In this document: positions 1 through 9,016 of the stretch, piece after piece | Layout of the letters: each line of letters begins with the position of its first letter | Numbering within the stretch: the first letter of the stretch is position 1 | NCBI GenBank assembly: GCA_938084055.1 | Contig: CALKDK010000010.1 | Span: 1 to 64,000, forward strand | Length of the DNA stretch: 64,000 nucleotides | Origin: an uncultured Luminiphilus sp. | Lineage (GTDB): Bacteria; Pseudomonadota; Gammaproteobacteria; Pseudomonadales; Halieaceae | Direction: 5' to 3' | Translations under genes and position numbers: made by a program | The notes under the pieces: model-generated | What the model saw: only the letters and a program-made list of their open reading frames with translations | Told to the model about the DNA's origin: nothing | Database searches by the model: none

Positions 1-1650
1 GTCATCTTCGAGGGGCTTCTGTTTGCCCGTCTGCCACGGTGCTCGGTGCAGCACGCGGGCGAACCAGCCATCCTGGTATAAGGCACGGTTACCGAACATC
101 TCAAAGTACTGAAGCGTGTGCTGCTCAGGGGCGTCAGCATCGTTCAAGCTGAACATAAGGCTAGTGCCGGCCATGGGTTCCTGAACCGTTCCGTTTACGC
201 TCGTAGGCTCAGGCAGGTTGGCCGCCTCGAGAATGGTGGGCGCAATATCGATCACATGAGAAAACTGGCTGCGAATCTCGCCCTGACTGTCGATACCATC
301 AGGCCAGTGAATAATCATGCCGTTACGGGTACCCCCAAAGTCCGAAGCAACTTGCTTGGTCCACTTGAACGGCGCATCGAAGGCCACCGCCCAACCCGCA
401 GACATATGCGGAAAGGTATATTCACCCCCCCATTCATCAAGACGGGGCATAAGATCTTCGACCTTTTCGACCACCTGATTGAAGTAGGTCATCTCGTTGT
501 ACATGCCAATGAAACCACCTTCAGCACTGGTGCCGTTGTCCCCGGCAATATAAATGATGATGGTGTTGTCTAGCTCGCCAATATCCTCCACTGCATCAAC
601 AAGCCGGCCAACATTCACGTCGGTGTGCTCCATGAATCCGGCAAAGACCTCGGCCTGACGGGCAAAGAGCTTGCGATGGTCTTCAGGTAGATCTTCCCAA
701 GCACTGAGATCCTCTGGGCGATCCGCCAGCTCGGTAGACTCTGGGATGATACCCAGCTCTTTTTGCCTGGCGACGGTCTCGGCGCGGATCTGATCCCAGC
801 CCTTATCAAACTGGCCTTTGTACTTGTCGGCCCACTCTTTTGGCACATGGTGCGGCGCGTGCACTGCGCCCGTCGCAAAGTACATATAAAAAGGCTTGTC
901 GGGCGTCATAGACTGCTGCGCCTTCATCCAGCCAATGGCTTGATCGGTCATGTCGTCGGTAAAGTGATACCCCGGAACGTGGGGCGGGTTCACGCGGGTC
1001 ACACCATCGTAAACCAGCGGGTACCACTGATCGGTCTCACCACCAATAAAGCCATAGAACTTGTCGAAGCCTGAATGTGTTGGCCAACGGTCAAACGGAC
1101 CGGAGACACTGGTCTCCCAGGCGGCAGTCTCATGCCATTTACCAAAGGCGCCCGTGCTGTAACCATTGAGGCGCATCATTTCGGCTACCGGCGCAATTCG
1201 GTTAGGAATTTTCCCGGTGTTCCCCGGAAACCCTGTGGCGCTTTCCATGATAGAGCCGGTATTGGTCTGGTGGTGGTTGCGACCTGTTTTCAGGGCGTTC
1301 CGAGTGGGGGAGCACAGTGCGGTCGTGTGAAAATTATTGTAACGCAGCCCATTTTCGGCTAACCGGTCCATCGTCGGAGTATTAATGGGTCCACCAAATG
1401 GGGTAGTTGCACCGAAGCCTACGTCATCGATCAGCACAATGATAACGTTCGGTGCACCCTCGGGTGCCTCGACGCTGAACAGTGGCGGTGCCTCGACATT
1501 GCGAACATCCAACTCTTTGAACTTGGGGGGGTCAGGTTCTGCAATCGGGAGGTGCGTGCGATCTACCTCGAAGGCGTGCGTCGACAGGGCGGTAGCAGAG
1601 AGCAGGGCGAGTCCGACCCGGCTCAGTTGACCGCAAGATTTAATATTCAT
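1..1650 (-). CDS. Arylsulfatase-family sulfatase (partial, C-terminus beyond left edge)
   Basis: Reading down from the ATG at 1650, the frame stays open to base 1, so the C-terminus lies outside the window. A hydrophobic N-terminus (about residues 10-26) suggests export. An Asp-Asp pair at residues 75-76 fits metal binding. The sulfatase signature Cys-Ser-Pro-Thr-Arg starts at Cys113, the residue normally converted to formylglycine, and a later Asp-Asn-Gly fits the metal site. Family knowledge: these enzymes hydrolyse sulfate esters in the periplasm or outside the cell. The substrate is unknown; sulfated algal polysaccharides are a guess from the marine context. No formylglycine-generating enzyme gene is visible nearby. 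Confidence 0.9.
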   Translation of the reverse strand, partial: MNIKSCGQLSRVGLALLSATALSTHAFEVDRTHLPIAEPDPPKFKELDVRNVEAPPLFSVEAPEGAPNVIIVLIDDVGFGATTPFGGPINTPTMDRLAENGLRYNNFHTTALCSPTRNALKTGRNHHQTNTGSIMESATGFPGNTGKIPNRIAPVAEMMRLNGYSTGAFGKWHETAAWETSVSGPFDRWPTHSGFDKFYGFIGGETDQWYPLVYDGVTRVNPPHVPGYHFTDDMTDQAIGWMKAQQSMTPDKPFYMYFATGAVHAPHHVPKEWADKYKGQFDKGWDQIRAETVARQKELGIIPESTELADRPEDLSAWEDLPEDHRKLFARQAEVFAGFMEHTDVNVGRLVDAVEDIGELDNTIIIYIAGDNGTSAEGGFIGMYNEMTYFNQVVEKVEDLMPRLDEWGGEYTFPHMSAGWAVAFDAPFKWTKQVASDFGGTRNGMIIHWPDGIDSQGEIRSQFSHVIDIAPTILEAANLPEPTSVNGTVQEPMAGTSLMFSLNDADAPEQHTLQYFEMFGNRALYQDGWFARVLHRAPWQTGKQKPLEDD

Positions 1651-1915
1651 AGGCTAATTCTCGGCAAATTCCGTTTTAAAATATATAAGGGTGCTACGTT
1701 TGTACCATGACTGACATTTGTTCATTTATGCAAATGGCGACACTTTCTGGGTTGTTGCTGCCGGTGCGAAAGCCTCCAGAACTGGAACGCCCCGGTTTTA
1801 GTGGATACGGTTGGCCCGTGCTAACCTCGCTCCGGCCTCATTGTTTGCCTGCCGTGGGATTTATGGTTAGGCACAAATAAAGGTTGCCGAGCAACCTATC
1901 AGGGAGTACCCCGTT

Positions 1916-2407
1916 ATGGTTTCCGTGCTTTTTGTTTGCCTTGGCAACATATGCAGATCCCCAACCGCAGAGGGTGTGTTTAGGAGCATGTGCCATAGGC
2001 AGGGTGTTGGTGCCGACCTGCAGATTGACTCGGCAGGCACGGCCGCCTGGCACGTTGGCAAAAGGCCCGATGCCCGTGCCGTGGCAGCAGCAGCGCGCCA
2101 CGGCATCGATTTATCGCCCTTGCGGGCGCGACAGGTGACGCCTCAAGATTTTTCCGGGTTCGATTATATCTTGGCCATGGACGAGGATAACCTTGCCGAC
2201 CTGCGGGCCATGCGACCTGCAAACGCGTTGGCTCGTGTTGAACTGTTCCTCAGCCACGCCCTGGGACAAAGCCTGTGCGACGTTCCCGATCCCTATTATG
2301 GCGGTGACGATGGCTTTGAGCATGTGATCGAACTGACCAGGGAGGCCTCAGCCGGTTTCCTCACCCATCTCATAGCCCGGGGAAAAATTGCGGCACACAG
2401 GCGATAG
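1916..2407 (+). CDS. Low-molecular-weight protein-tyrosine phosphatase
   Basis: The 163-residue protein opens with the LMW-PTP P-loop: nucleophile Cys8, five residues, then Arg14 and Ser15 (CLGNICRS). The general-acid Asp motif DPYYGG is present near residue 122. Length matches the family (about 150-165). Such cytosolic enzymes dephosphorylate phosphotyrosine; bacterial members often act on tyrosine kinases of polysaccharide export, but no such kinase is in the window, so the partner is unknown. It is divergent from the sulfatase and convergent with arsC. Arsenate reductase relatives share this fold, but the DPYYGG motif favours the phosphatase. Confidence 0.9.
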   Translation: MVSVLFVCLGNICRSPTAEGVFRSMCHRQGVGADLQIDSAGTAAWHVGKRPDARAVAAAARHGIDLSPLRARQVTPQDFSGFDYILAMDEDNLADLRAMRPANALARVELFLSHALGQSLCDVPDPYYGGDDGFEHVIELTREASAGFLTHLIARGKIAAHRR

Positions 2408-2438
2408 CGCCTGCCGCTCAGGGGACGCAGGGCCGGAC

Positions 2439-2795
2439 TCAGTCGTCTAAGAGTAACAGGACGTTCTCTGGCGGACGGCCCAGGACGGCAGTGTCATCAT
2501 CCCGCAGCACGACGGGGCGCTCGATCAAAACAGGGTGTTGCACCATGGCCTTCAACAAGTCTTCATCCGAAGCGTTTCTACCCATGGCGAGACTTTTGAA
2601 CTGAGCTTCCCCACGGCGCACCAGGTCTCCCGGCTTTATGTTCAGGGCAGCCAGTACAGCCTCAATTTCGCTCCGAGTAGGGATGTCTTCCAGATAACGG
2701 CGTTCAACAACAGCCACACCACGCTCCTGAAGCAAGGCCAGTGTTTGGCGGGATTTAGAGCAGCGCGGGTTGTGCCAAATGGTGTACTGGGGCAT
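2439..2795 (-). CDS. arsC: Arsenate reductase, glutaredoxin-type (ArsC/Spx family)
   Basis: A 118-residue protein with the ArsC N-terminus HNPRCSKSR, whose single Cys12 is the expected catalytic thiol, and a later conserved RRGEAQFK region followed by HPVLIERP. These are typical of glutathione/glutaredoxin-coupled arsenate reductases, which reduce arsenate to arsenite in the cytosol. It is the last gene of a minus-strand set metY, alpha/beta hydrolase, arsC, with 13 bases after the hydrolase stop. No arsenite efflux gene is adjacent, so a housekeeping role rather than a full ars operon is likely. Family naming is firm; the true substrate is inferred. Confidence 0.88.
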   Translation of the reverse strand: MPQYTIWHNPRCSKSRQTLALLQERGVAVVERRYLEDIPTRSEIEAVLAALNIKPGDLVRRGEAQFKSLAMGRNASDEDLLKAMVQHPVLIERPVVLRDDDTAVLGRPPENVLLLLDD

Positions 2796-2808
2796 TGCGA
2801 GTGGGTCC

Positions 2809-3597
2809 TCAAATAATCTGGTGCAGGGCGTCGAGCATGGCGTTGGGTGCCTCCATCATAATCGTGTGGCCCGCGCCCTCAAGTATTTTTGTCTGGGGGC
2901 TGGCAAAGGATTCGACAAGGTGACGCGTGCCCCTGACCGGTGTTAACCGGTCCTCACTGCCCAACAACAGAAGAACAGGACAGGCGACCCGGGCAGCATT
3001 CTCAAGTCCTTGCTGATAGGCATTGCAGGCCGCCATATCATGGAAAAGAGCTCCTGGTCGAGACCGCTCGTACAGGCGCAGGGTATTGCCGATCATCCAG
3101 ATACCTGAATTGCGGTTGCCCCCGAACTGGTGGCGTTTACTGAAACCCCACTGGGTAAGCATGTCATAGGCGCTGTGCTGATTTGCTTTGGAGGCGTCGA
3201 GAATCGCGTCAGATACAGGCATGGGCGCCGTGGTACCCACCATGGCGAGGGCTCTGGCCCGATCGGGGAATCGGGCTGCACAGTCCAGTGCGATGAGCGA
3301 GCCCAGGCTGTGTCCGACCAGTGCAGCCTGATCTATATTGATTGCATCCATCACGGCCACCAGCCACGAGGCCATAGCCTCGACAGATGTTAGCGGGTCG
3401 CCCGCAGAGCGACCGTGGCCGGGTAGGTCAACGTTGATAACGTTGTTGCCGTGGCGGGCAAAATGCCGACTGGCAAGTGTCCAGACAGTGTGGTCCATAC
3501 CCGAGCCGTGGATGAAGACAACGCTGGGGCGATCCCTGTCGATGTCACGGGAGTTGGTATAACAGTAGGTGGTTTCACCATTGACGGTCAGTTTCAT
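2809..3597 (-). CDS. Alpha/beta hydrolase
   Basis: A 262-residue alpha/beta-hydrolase fold protein. The oxyanion strand FIHGSGMDHTVW, nucleophile elbow GHSLGS (Ser near residue 98), an acidic residue in GSEDRLTP and the terminal GAGHTIMMEAP His complete the catalytic triad. There is no signal peptide, so it is probably cytosolic. Its ATG overlaps the metY stop by four bases, implying translational coupling. The adjacent metY suggests an acyl-ester substrate, perhaps an acyl-homoserine, but this is only context; specificity cannot be read from the sequence. Confidence 0.85.
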   Translation of the reverse strand: MKLTVNGETTYCYTNSRDIDRDRPSVVFIHGSGMDHTVWTLASRHFARHGNNVINVDLPGHGRSAGDPLTSVEAMASWLVAVMDAINIDQAALVGHSLGSLIALDCAARFPDRARALAMVGTTAPMPVSDAILDASKANQHSAYDMLTQWGFSKRHQFGGNRNSGIWMIGNTLRLYERSRPGALFHDMAACNAYQQGLENAARVACPVLLLLGSEDRLTPVRGTRHLVESFASPQTKILEGAGHTIMMEAPNAMLDALHQII

Positions 3598-4913
3598 GCC
3601 GTACCTGCCTTGGCCGTCATTGATTTTGCCGCAGCACGCAAACCCTGCTTAAGGTCGGCTATGAGGTCTTTGGCATCTTCCAGTCCAATAGACAGTCGAA
3701 TCGTGCCCTCACCAATGCCGCCTGCCGCCAGTGCGTGGGCATCCATTCGATGGTGGGTGGTGCTGGCAGGGTGGATAACCAGCGACTTGGCATCGCCTAC
3801 GTTGGCCAGATGAGAGAACAGGTTCAGTGCATCAACAAAAGCGATGCCGGCCTCACGGCCCCCCGCGAGGTCGAAGCTGAAGACCGCGCCGCAGCCTTTG
3901 GGCAGCAGTTCGGCTGCCAGCGCCTGGTCGGCGTGCCCCTGGAGTTCCGGATAGCCGATGCGTGTGACCATTTCCTGGTTGGTGAGGAAATGGACGACTT
4001 CACGGGTATTTTCAACATGCCGGCTCATGCGAATTCCCAATGTCTCAATACCCTGCAGGATGTGAAATGCGGTGGTCGGACTCATACAGGCCCCCAGATC
4101 CCGCAACCCCTCCTTCCGGGCGCGCTGTATAAACGCTGCTGGCCCAAATTCTTCACTGAAGACCAGGTTATGAAATCCCACGTAGGGCTCGGTAAGGGTG
4201 GGAAATTTGGCCGAGGCGTCCCAGTCGAACCGTCCGCCATCGACCAGCAGGCCGCCGATGACAATCCCGTGGCCGCTGAGGAATTTGGTAGCCGAGTGCA
4301 TGATGATGTCGGCACCGTGTTCGAAGGGTTTTATCAGGTAGGGCGTGGTAAAGGTGGAGTCCACCATGAGTGGCAGACCCGCATCATGGGCCACTTTTGC
4401 AACCGCAGGGATATTGAGCACATCAAGGCCTGGATTGCCCACCGTTTCGGCGAATACCAGTCGGGTATTTTCCCTGATTGCCGCCGCAAAGGCGGCGGGA
4501 TCCCGGGCATCCACGAAGGAGGTTTCGATACCGAGACGGGGCAGGGTGTAGGCCAGGAGGTTGTGGCTGCCACCGTAGAGTGCGGCTGAGGCCACTATGT
4601 GGCCACCAGAGCCCATCAACGTCAGGATAGCCAGGCTCAACGCTGCTTGCCCACTGGCTGTTGCGACGGCGCCAACGCCATCCTCCAGTGCCGCAATACG
4701 CTCCTCGAGAACGGCGTTGGTGGGGTTGCTGAGTCGGGAATAAACATGACCCGCCCGCTCTATGTTAAACAGCGATGCCGCATAGTCTGAGTCTGGAAAA
4801 CAGAAGGACGCAGACTGATAAATGGGTGTGGCCCGGGCACCGGTAGCGGGATCCGGCTGGGATCCAGCATGCAATGCCAGGGTGTCCAGCCCAGGGTAGT
4901 CAGGTGCTGACAT
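3594..4913 (-). CDS. metY: O-acetylhomoserine sulfhydrylase (Cys/Met metabolism PLP enzyme)
   Basis: A 439-residue PLP enzyme of the cystathionine-gamma-synthase family. Visible are the N-terminal LHAGSQPDPATGARATPIYQ segment, YSRLSNPTN, the active-site Lys in MHSATKFLSGHG, and the C-terminal SLVIHPASTTH. Length and the LHAGQ-like start fit MetY, which makes homocysteine from O-acetylhomoserine and sulfide in the cytosol. The ATG at 4913 has AGGAG six to seven bases upstream; the reading frame continues upstream without stops to 5162, but family alignment begins here. It heads an operon with the hydrolase and arsC. Confidence 0.9.
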   Translation of the reverse strand: MSAPDYPGLDTLALHAGSQPDPATGARATPIYQSASFCFPDSDYAASLFNIERAGHVYSRLSNPTNAVLEERIAALEDGVGAVATASGQAALSLAILTLMGSGGHIVASAALYGGSHNLLAYTLPRLGIETSFVDARDPAAFAAAIRENTRLVFAETVGNPGLDVLNIPAVAKVAHDAGLPLMVDSTFTTPYLIKPFEHGADIIMHSATKFLSGHGIVIGGLLVDGGRFDWDASAKFPTLTEPYVGFHNLVFSEEFGPAAFIQRARKEGLRDLGACMSPTTAFHILQGIETLGIRMSRHVENTREVVHFLTNQEMVTRIGYPELQGHADQALAAELLPKGCGAVFSFDLAGGREAGIAFVDALNLFSHLANVGDAKSLVIHPASTTHHRMDAHALAAGGIGEGTIRLSIGLEDAKDLIADLKQGLRAAAKSMTAKAGTA

Positions 4914-5235
4914 GGGATTCTCCTCGATCGGTGACCAGTTGTGCCGTTCCCCCCGCCGATGCAGATTTTCAGCACATGTGAAGACAGCAGTTCGATGCCA
5001 CCAAAGGTAACAGCCATCGCCGGGCTGATCGTGGTGGATTGGGCGCACTGCAAACGGAGTCAGATTGTACTGCTTCGGTTCCCAGGGTAACAGCGGTGTG
5101 TTGCGATCAGAAGAACTGGAAGTAGTGGCCATCACAGGGGTTGCTGACGCCTGGACTGCCACGTACTTGCTCCTGGGCCAACGAGCAGGGTGTCGAACTG
5201 GCTAGCCCGACGCCCTGTCGGTGGGTGTTAGAGAC
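4914..5235. other. Intergenic region upstream of metY
   Basis: About 320 bases between metY and the secreted-protein gene, both on the minus strand. The metY frame stays open through most of it (to 5162), but the translation resembles no recognised domain and has no better ribosome site. I looked for SAM, SAH or cobalamin riboswitch cores and saw none I could support. Probably the metY leader and promoter plus the 3' end region of the upstream gene. Confidence 0.4.
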
Positions 5236-6000
5236 TCAACTGCCGCTACGAACCAGTGTCGCGGTATACATGCGCGGACTGTCGCATGAAACCACTGAAC
5301 CAACGGTATCCTGGTATGCCTTCCAACCATTCTGGTTAACGTATTTTTCTGCGTTTTCGCCGTAGGCTGTCAGGTCAGAAACCCAACTGGATATCTTCAT
5401 CTGGTAATCGGCATCCTGGGGGTTGCCGTGACCCGGCAGGTGGTAAACCGTAACCTCGTTGACGCCCTGGCCGTCGAGGTAGGCATTGTATTTTTCAGTC
5501 GCTGCCATCAGGTCCTCAAAGCGCCGCCCTTCCTTGAAGCTGCAGTCGGTGAAGCTGGCATAACCCGAAGATGCTTCACCATCGTTGGCTCGAACAATCA
5601 TGGAAGCAAACTCCATGTGGGCACTACAGGTCCAGACGTCATTGAATTTGGCGTTGAGTTCCGCGCCTTCGGTGAACCACATGTCGAGGCTCTTGCCCAT
5701 GTCCACGAAGTCCGGGGTGAAGCCAAACCAGAATGCCGTGCGCTCAAAGTTAATGTCAGCGCCAAACACTGGGGTCAATATCCAGGCGAAATAGTTTTCC
5801 AGGTTTTTCTCATCAGCCCAGCCATTCCATTCGCTGACGACGTTCATGAGATCAGCGGGTGACTGGCCTTCATTCATTTCACAGCCATACAGTTCTGTGC
5901 CGCCCCAGCCGCCTCCCATGTGGTCATCAGCTCTGGTGGTTGGTGCCAGCAGGGCCCCGACGACAGCCGCGGTGATCAGCAGTTGATACATTTTGTTCAC
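5236..6000 (-). CDS. Secreted protein of unknown function
   Basis: About 254 residues. The likely start is the GTG at 6000, with GGAG six bases upstream; an internal ATG at 5991 and an upstream start at 6027 are alternatives. An N-terminal signal peptide (MNKMYQLLITAAVVGALLAP then TTRADD) predicts export to the periplasm or outside. The mature part is acidic, rich in Trp, Phe and Tyr, with four Cys spread across it (CEMNEG, WTCSAH, FTDCSF, VVSCDS), which could form disulfides. It shows two similar-looking halves, each with a Cys followed by an acidic-aromatic helix (DLMNVVSEWN and DLMAATEKYN). I do not recognise the family. Confidence 0.75.
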   Translation of the reverse strand: MNKMYQLLITAAVVGALLAPTTRADDHMGGGWGGTELYGCEMNEGQSPADLMNVVSEWNGWADEKNLENYFAWILTPVFGADINFERTAFWFGFTPDFVDMGKSLDMWFTEGAELNAKFNDVWTCSAHMEFASMIVRANDGEASSGYASFTDCSFKEGRRFEDLMAATEKYNAYLDGQGVNEVTVYHLPGHGNPQDADYQMKISSWVSDLTAYGENAEKYVNQNGWKAYQDTVGSVVSCDSPRMYTATLVRSGS

Positions 6001-6170
6001 ATTTCTCTCCTTACGGTAATGCTCCAATGCCCCAGACTCATATGTCCTGTAGAGGTTGTCGGGGGCCCCAGAGCAAATATAAGGAACGTGGTGCGCTTTT
6101 AAACCAGCAAGAGCAGCGGTGTGATCCCGGTCACATAAAAGCGGGGAACTTTGCCGAGTAGGCCACCTAT

Positions 6171-6241
6171 ATCCCCTCGGTTATCTGCAGGCCCGGGCGC
6201 CAAGAGAATTCATGGCGGGTGGCGCAGATATCCGAGGGGAT
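6171..6241. repeat. Long inverted repeat (18-bp arms) in intergenic DNA
   Basis: Bases 6171-6188 (ATCCCCTCGGTTATCTGC) and 6224-6241 (GCAGATATCCGAGGGGAT) are reverse complements at 17 of 18 positions, with a 35-base GC-rich spacer containing a smaller imperfect stem. It lies just beyond the 3' end of the PQQ dehydrogenase gene. There is no T-run after either arm, so a classical intrinsic terminator is not supported. It could be an mRNA-stabilising hairpin, a regulatory dyad or a repeated extragenic element. Confidence 0.7.
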
Positions 6242-6286
6242 GTGCCTGCTGTTCAGTAGCATGGTCGCGATTGGTTGGACACGCTT

Positions 6287-8530
6287 TCACGGTGCCGGCT
6301 GACCATGCCAATCCCCCGACTCCAGTAGGCTTTCATAGTGGAGCCAGGCGGCATCGATCAGATACACATGCAGCGCCTCAACGTCTTCCGGGCTCAGTAG
6401 ATCTGAAAAGTTGCCCATGCCTTTTTCCGCCAGGGTACCTTCCAGCAGGATGGCGGTAAATGTTGTGTGTGTGACTGAGCCCATCAGTCTCAGATCAGGT
6501 ATGCCCGAGCCCCGGCCATCAATATTTGAATGGCATTTGGCGCAGTTTCTCAGATAGAGGGACTCGCCCAACGAAACTTGCAGCGCGGTGCCCCGGCGGG
6601 GCAGGGGGGGTGGCTCAAGTGCCTTGTCTACTCGGGGTATGGCCGGTCGTTTTGGCACCGGGCCCCCGCCGAGTTTGAAGGCTACCAGCCTGCCGGCGTT
6701 ACCGTAGGTGTAGGCGGCCATGCCGGGGACGTAGTCGTTGCCATTACCGCCGCCAATTCCCGTCAGGATGGCCAGGTATTGAGTTCCATTGATGCTGTAG
6801 CTCATCGGTGCCGCCATCATGCTGGCTCCGACATCGAGTCTGTGCAATTCCTCACCGGTTTCTGCATCCATCGCCACCAGATCACCGGTTCCCCGGCCCT
6901 GGATAACCAGCTGGCCCGCCGTGCTGAGGACCCCTCCACCGTTCCAGAAGGCATTCATGGTGCCTACCCAGGGGCCGGAAGTTTCATGTTCCCAGACGAG
7001 GGTTTGGGTTACGGGATCCCAGGCCCGCAGGAAACCGCGAATAGTGGTGTCGGGTTGTCCTGCGGCAAGTACGTCTATGGGGGGGAGTGTTTTCGCCAGT
7101 GCGCTGTCGAGACCCCACTCACCGGGTGTCGTGAAGATGTACTGGGCAAAGCTGTTCAGCCCGCCCTGCTGGTAGGTAAACGGTTCTTTGGGCATCGTCC
7201 ATATCGCACCCGCTTCCTTGACGGGAATGTACACCAGTCCCGTTGTCTGACTGTAGGACATGGGCTGCCAGTTGTGCGCGCCCTGTGGGCCCGGAAAGAT
7301 AAGCTTGGGTGCATGGAAGTATTCGGCCTGATCTGTTTCAACAGGTCTACCCGAGGTTAAATCAACATGGCTGGCCCAGTTCACAGACGCATAGGGTTGC
7401 GCGGAGATGAGTTCGCCTGTTTCTCGGTCAAGCACGTAAAAAAAGCCGTTTTTGGGGGCCTGCATCAGCACCCGGCGCACAGCACCGTCAACTTCAAGGT
7501 CCGTGAGTATCATCTTCTGAGTGGCGGTGAAGTCCCAGTTGTCCCCGGGACTGGTTTGGTAATGCCATACCAGTCGTCCCGTATCAGGGTTGATGGCCAG
7601 GATGGAAGCGAGATACAGGTTGTCGCCGCCTGTGGGGCTGCGCAGTTTCCTGGGGTAGGGCGCGGCATTGCCGGTTCCGACATAGAGAAGGTTCAGTTCA
7701 GGATCGAATGCCATCGCATCCCACACGGTGCCACCGAGACCCACTTCCCACAAGCTATCGGGGTCCCAGGAGGCAGCCGCGTTGGCCAGCTCAGGATGCT
7801 CCCACGGGCCATCGGCGCTATCGGGTACGGTAAAAAAACGCCAGCGTTCCGAGCCCGTCTCGACGTCATAGGCGGTAAGGTAGCCACGGGCATCGAATTC
7901 AGCCCCTGCATTGCCGATGATCACCAGGTCGTTGGCTATATAGGGGGCACCGGTAATGGTGTAGCCCCGGTTCCTGTCCGTTAGTGTGTCCACTTGCCAG
8001 CGAACGGTACCGTCCCGGCTATCCAGCGCGTACAGATAGCCATCAAGTGCGCCGACAAACAACGTGTCCCCCGACAGTGCAACACCGCGATTGACCACGC
8101 CACAACACACCTTGCGCATGAACTGAGGGTCTATCTGGGGGTCGAACTGCCACAGCAGGGCACCGGTAGCGGCATTAACCGCGAAGGCAATACCCTGGGG
8201 TCCGCTGGCATAAAGCACACCATCCACCATCAGGGGTGTGGCCTCGTAACCGTGCTCCATGGGCAGGTCGAGGTGCCAGGCGTAGCCAAGTTCCCCAACC
8301 GTATCCCGGTTGATCTGATCCAGCGGGGAAAAATAAGTCTGCTGGTAATCGCGCCCCCCTGTCAGCCATGTTCCCGGTTCGTTATCCAGTGACATCAGTC
8401 GCGCTTGACTGATCCCGCCAGCTGTCGCGGTCGACTGGTGGCCTGGCTTATCCGTACCGTCGTCAGGCGGTACGCAGGCCACCAGGGACGCGACTAACCA
8501 CCCTGACTGAAGAAGGGCAAGTCGTCTCAT
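6287..8530 (-). CDS. PQQ-dependent dehydrogenase with C-terminal cytochrome c domain (lipoprotein)
   Basis: A 747-residue quinohemoprotein. A signal ending in LVAC at Cys19 predicts lipidation and membrane anchoring in the periplasm. The beta-propeller body carries the vicinal disulfide pair Cys142-Cys143 and motifs such as NWDFTATQ and YVGTGNAAPYP, typical of PQQ alcohol dehydrogenases. The C-terminal about 90 residues form a cytochrome c domain with heme motif CAKCH at 663-667. Such enzymes oxidise alcohols or aldehydes and pass electrons to cytochromes or quinone. Substrate unknown. Its ATG overlaps the stop of the small exported protein upstream, so the two are probably coupled. No PQQ biosynthesis gene is in the window. 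Confidence 0.88.
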   Translation of the reverse strand: MRRLALLQSGWLVASLVACVPPDDGTDKPGHQSTATAGGISQARLMSLDNEPGTWLTGGRDYQQTYFSPLDQINRDTVGELGYAWHLDLPMEHGYEATPLMVDGVLYASGPQGIAFAVNAATGALLWQFDPQIDPQFMRKVCCGVVNRGVALSGDTLFVGALDGYLYALDSRDGTVRWQVDTLTDRNRGYTITGAPYIANDLVIIGNAGAEFDARGYLTAYDVETGSERWRFFTVPDSADGPWEHPELANAAASWDPDSLWEVGLGGTVWDAMAFDPELNLLYVGTGNAAPYPRKLRSPTGGDNLYLASILAINPDTGRLVWHYQTSPGDNWDFTATQKMILTDLEVDGAVRRVLMQAPKNGFFYVLDRETGELISAQPYASVNWASHVDLTSGRPVETDQAEYFHAPKLIFPGPQGAHNWQPMSYSQTTGLVYIPVKEAGAIWTMPKEPFTYQQGGLNSFAQYIFTTPGEWGLDSALAKTLPPIDVLAAGQPDTTIRGFLRAWDPVTQTLVWEHETSGPWVGTMNAFWNGGGVLSTAGQLVIQGRGTGDLVAMDAETGEELHRLDVGASMMAAPMSYSINGTQYLAILTGIGGGNGNDYVPGMAAYTYGNAGRLVAFKLGGGPVPKRPAIPRVDKALEPPPLPRRGTALQVSLGESLYLRNCAKCHSNIDGRGSGIPDLRLMGSVTHTTFTAILLEGTLAEKGMGNFSDLLSPEDVEALHVYLIDAAWLHYESLLESGDWHGQPAP

Positions 8531-8799
8531 TGGTCAGCCTCCGGCTCGCCCAGGGTGACGGTTTTCGATTCTGGTCGCTGGTAATCCAGCGACACGAATT
8601 GCCCCAGTGCCAATCTGCTAGCTCCACCGTCACCGCACACCTCGCAGTTCATCCGAATGCCGCTGAGTTCAGCGTCTCCACCTGTGGGCGGGTTAGCGCC
8701 AGGCGCTAGCATTGCCGATCGCACTGGCCAGGCCGCAAAGCAGAGGCTACAGGCAAGCGTCAGCAACAGATAAAGTCGGTGGGTGCTGGCGTGAATCAT
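8527..8799 (-). CDS. Small exported protein of unknown function coupled to PQQ dehydrogenase
   Basis: A 90-residue protein starting at the ATG at 8799, with GGGGA eight bases upstream. It has a clear signal peptide (hydrophobic residues about 9-28, ending near VRSA). The mature part is about 60 residues with a CEVC pair and a Gly-rich stretch GDGGAS, and an acidic C-terminus. Its stop overlaps the dehydrogenase start by four bases (ATGA), so it is very likely co-expressed with it. It may be an accessory or electron-transfer partner, but I recognise no family. Confidence 0.65.
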   Translation of the reverse strand: MIHASTHRLYLLLTLACSLCFAAWPVRSAMLAPGANPPTGGDAELSGIRMNCEVCGDGGASRLALGQFVSLDYQRPESKTVTLGEPEADQ

Positions 8800-9016
8800 G
8801 TTGAGATTCCCCGGATTTTTGGCGGCTTTCCCTATCGGTGCGGTCATCACTCGAGCAATGTGCCCAGCGCGGCTTTTATGTTGTAGCACAGCCTGTCCTC
8901 TGGGCAATGTTATTGAGGGAAAAGTTCTGTAGTAGCCCAAGGCCGGATTTCCAGTCCAGCGGGTTTGCCCATAACCCGGATCCAGATCCCCTACGATATT
9001 TGCAGCTGAAAAAGGG

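Noticed and set aside
4914-5235. SAM, SAH or cobalamin riboswitch ahead of metY
   Set aside because: No conserved core sequences or convincing stems were found by eye; a covariance-model search would be needed.
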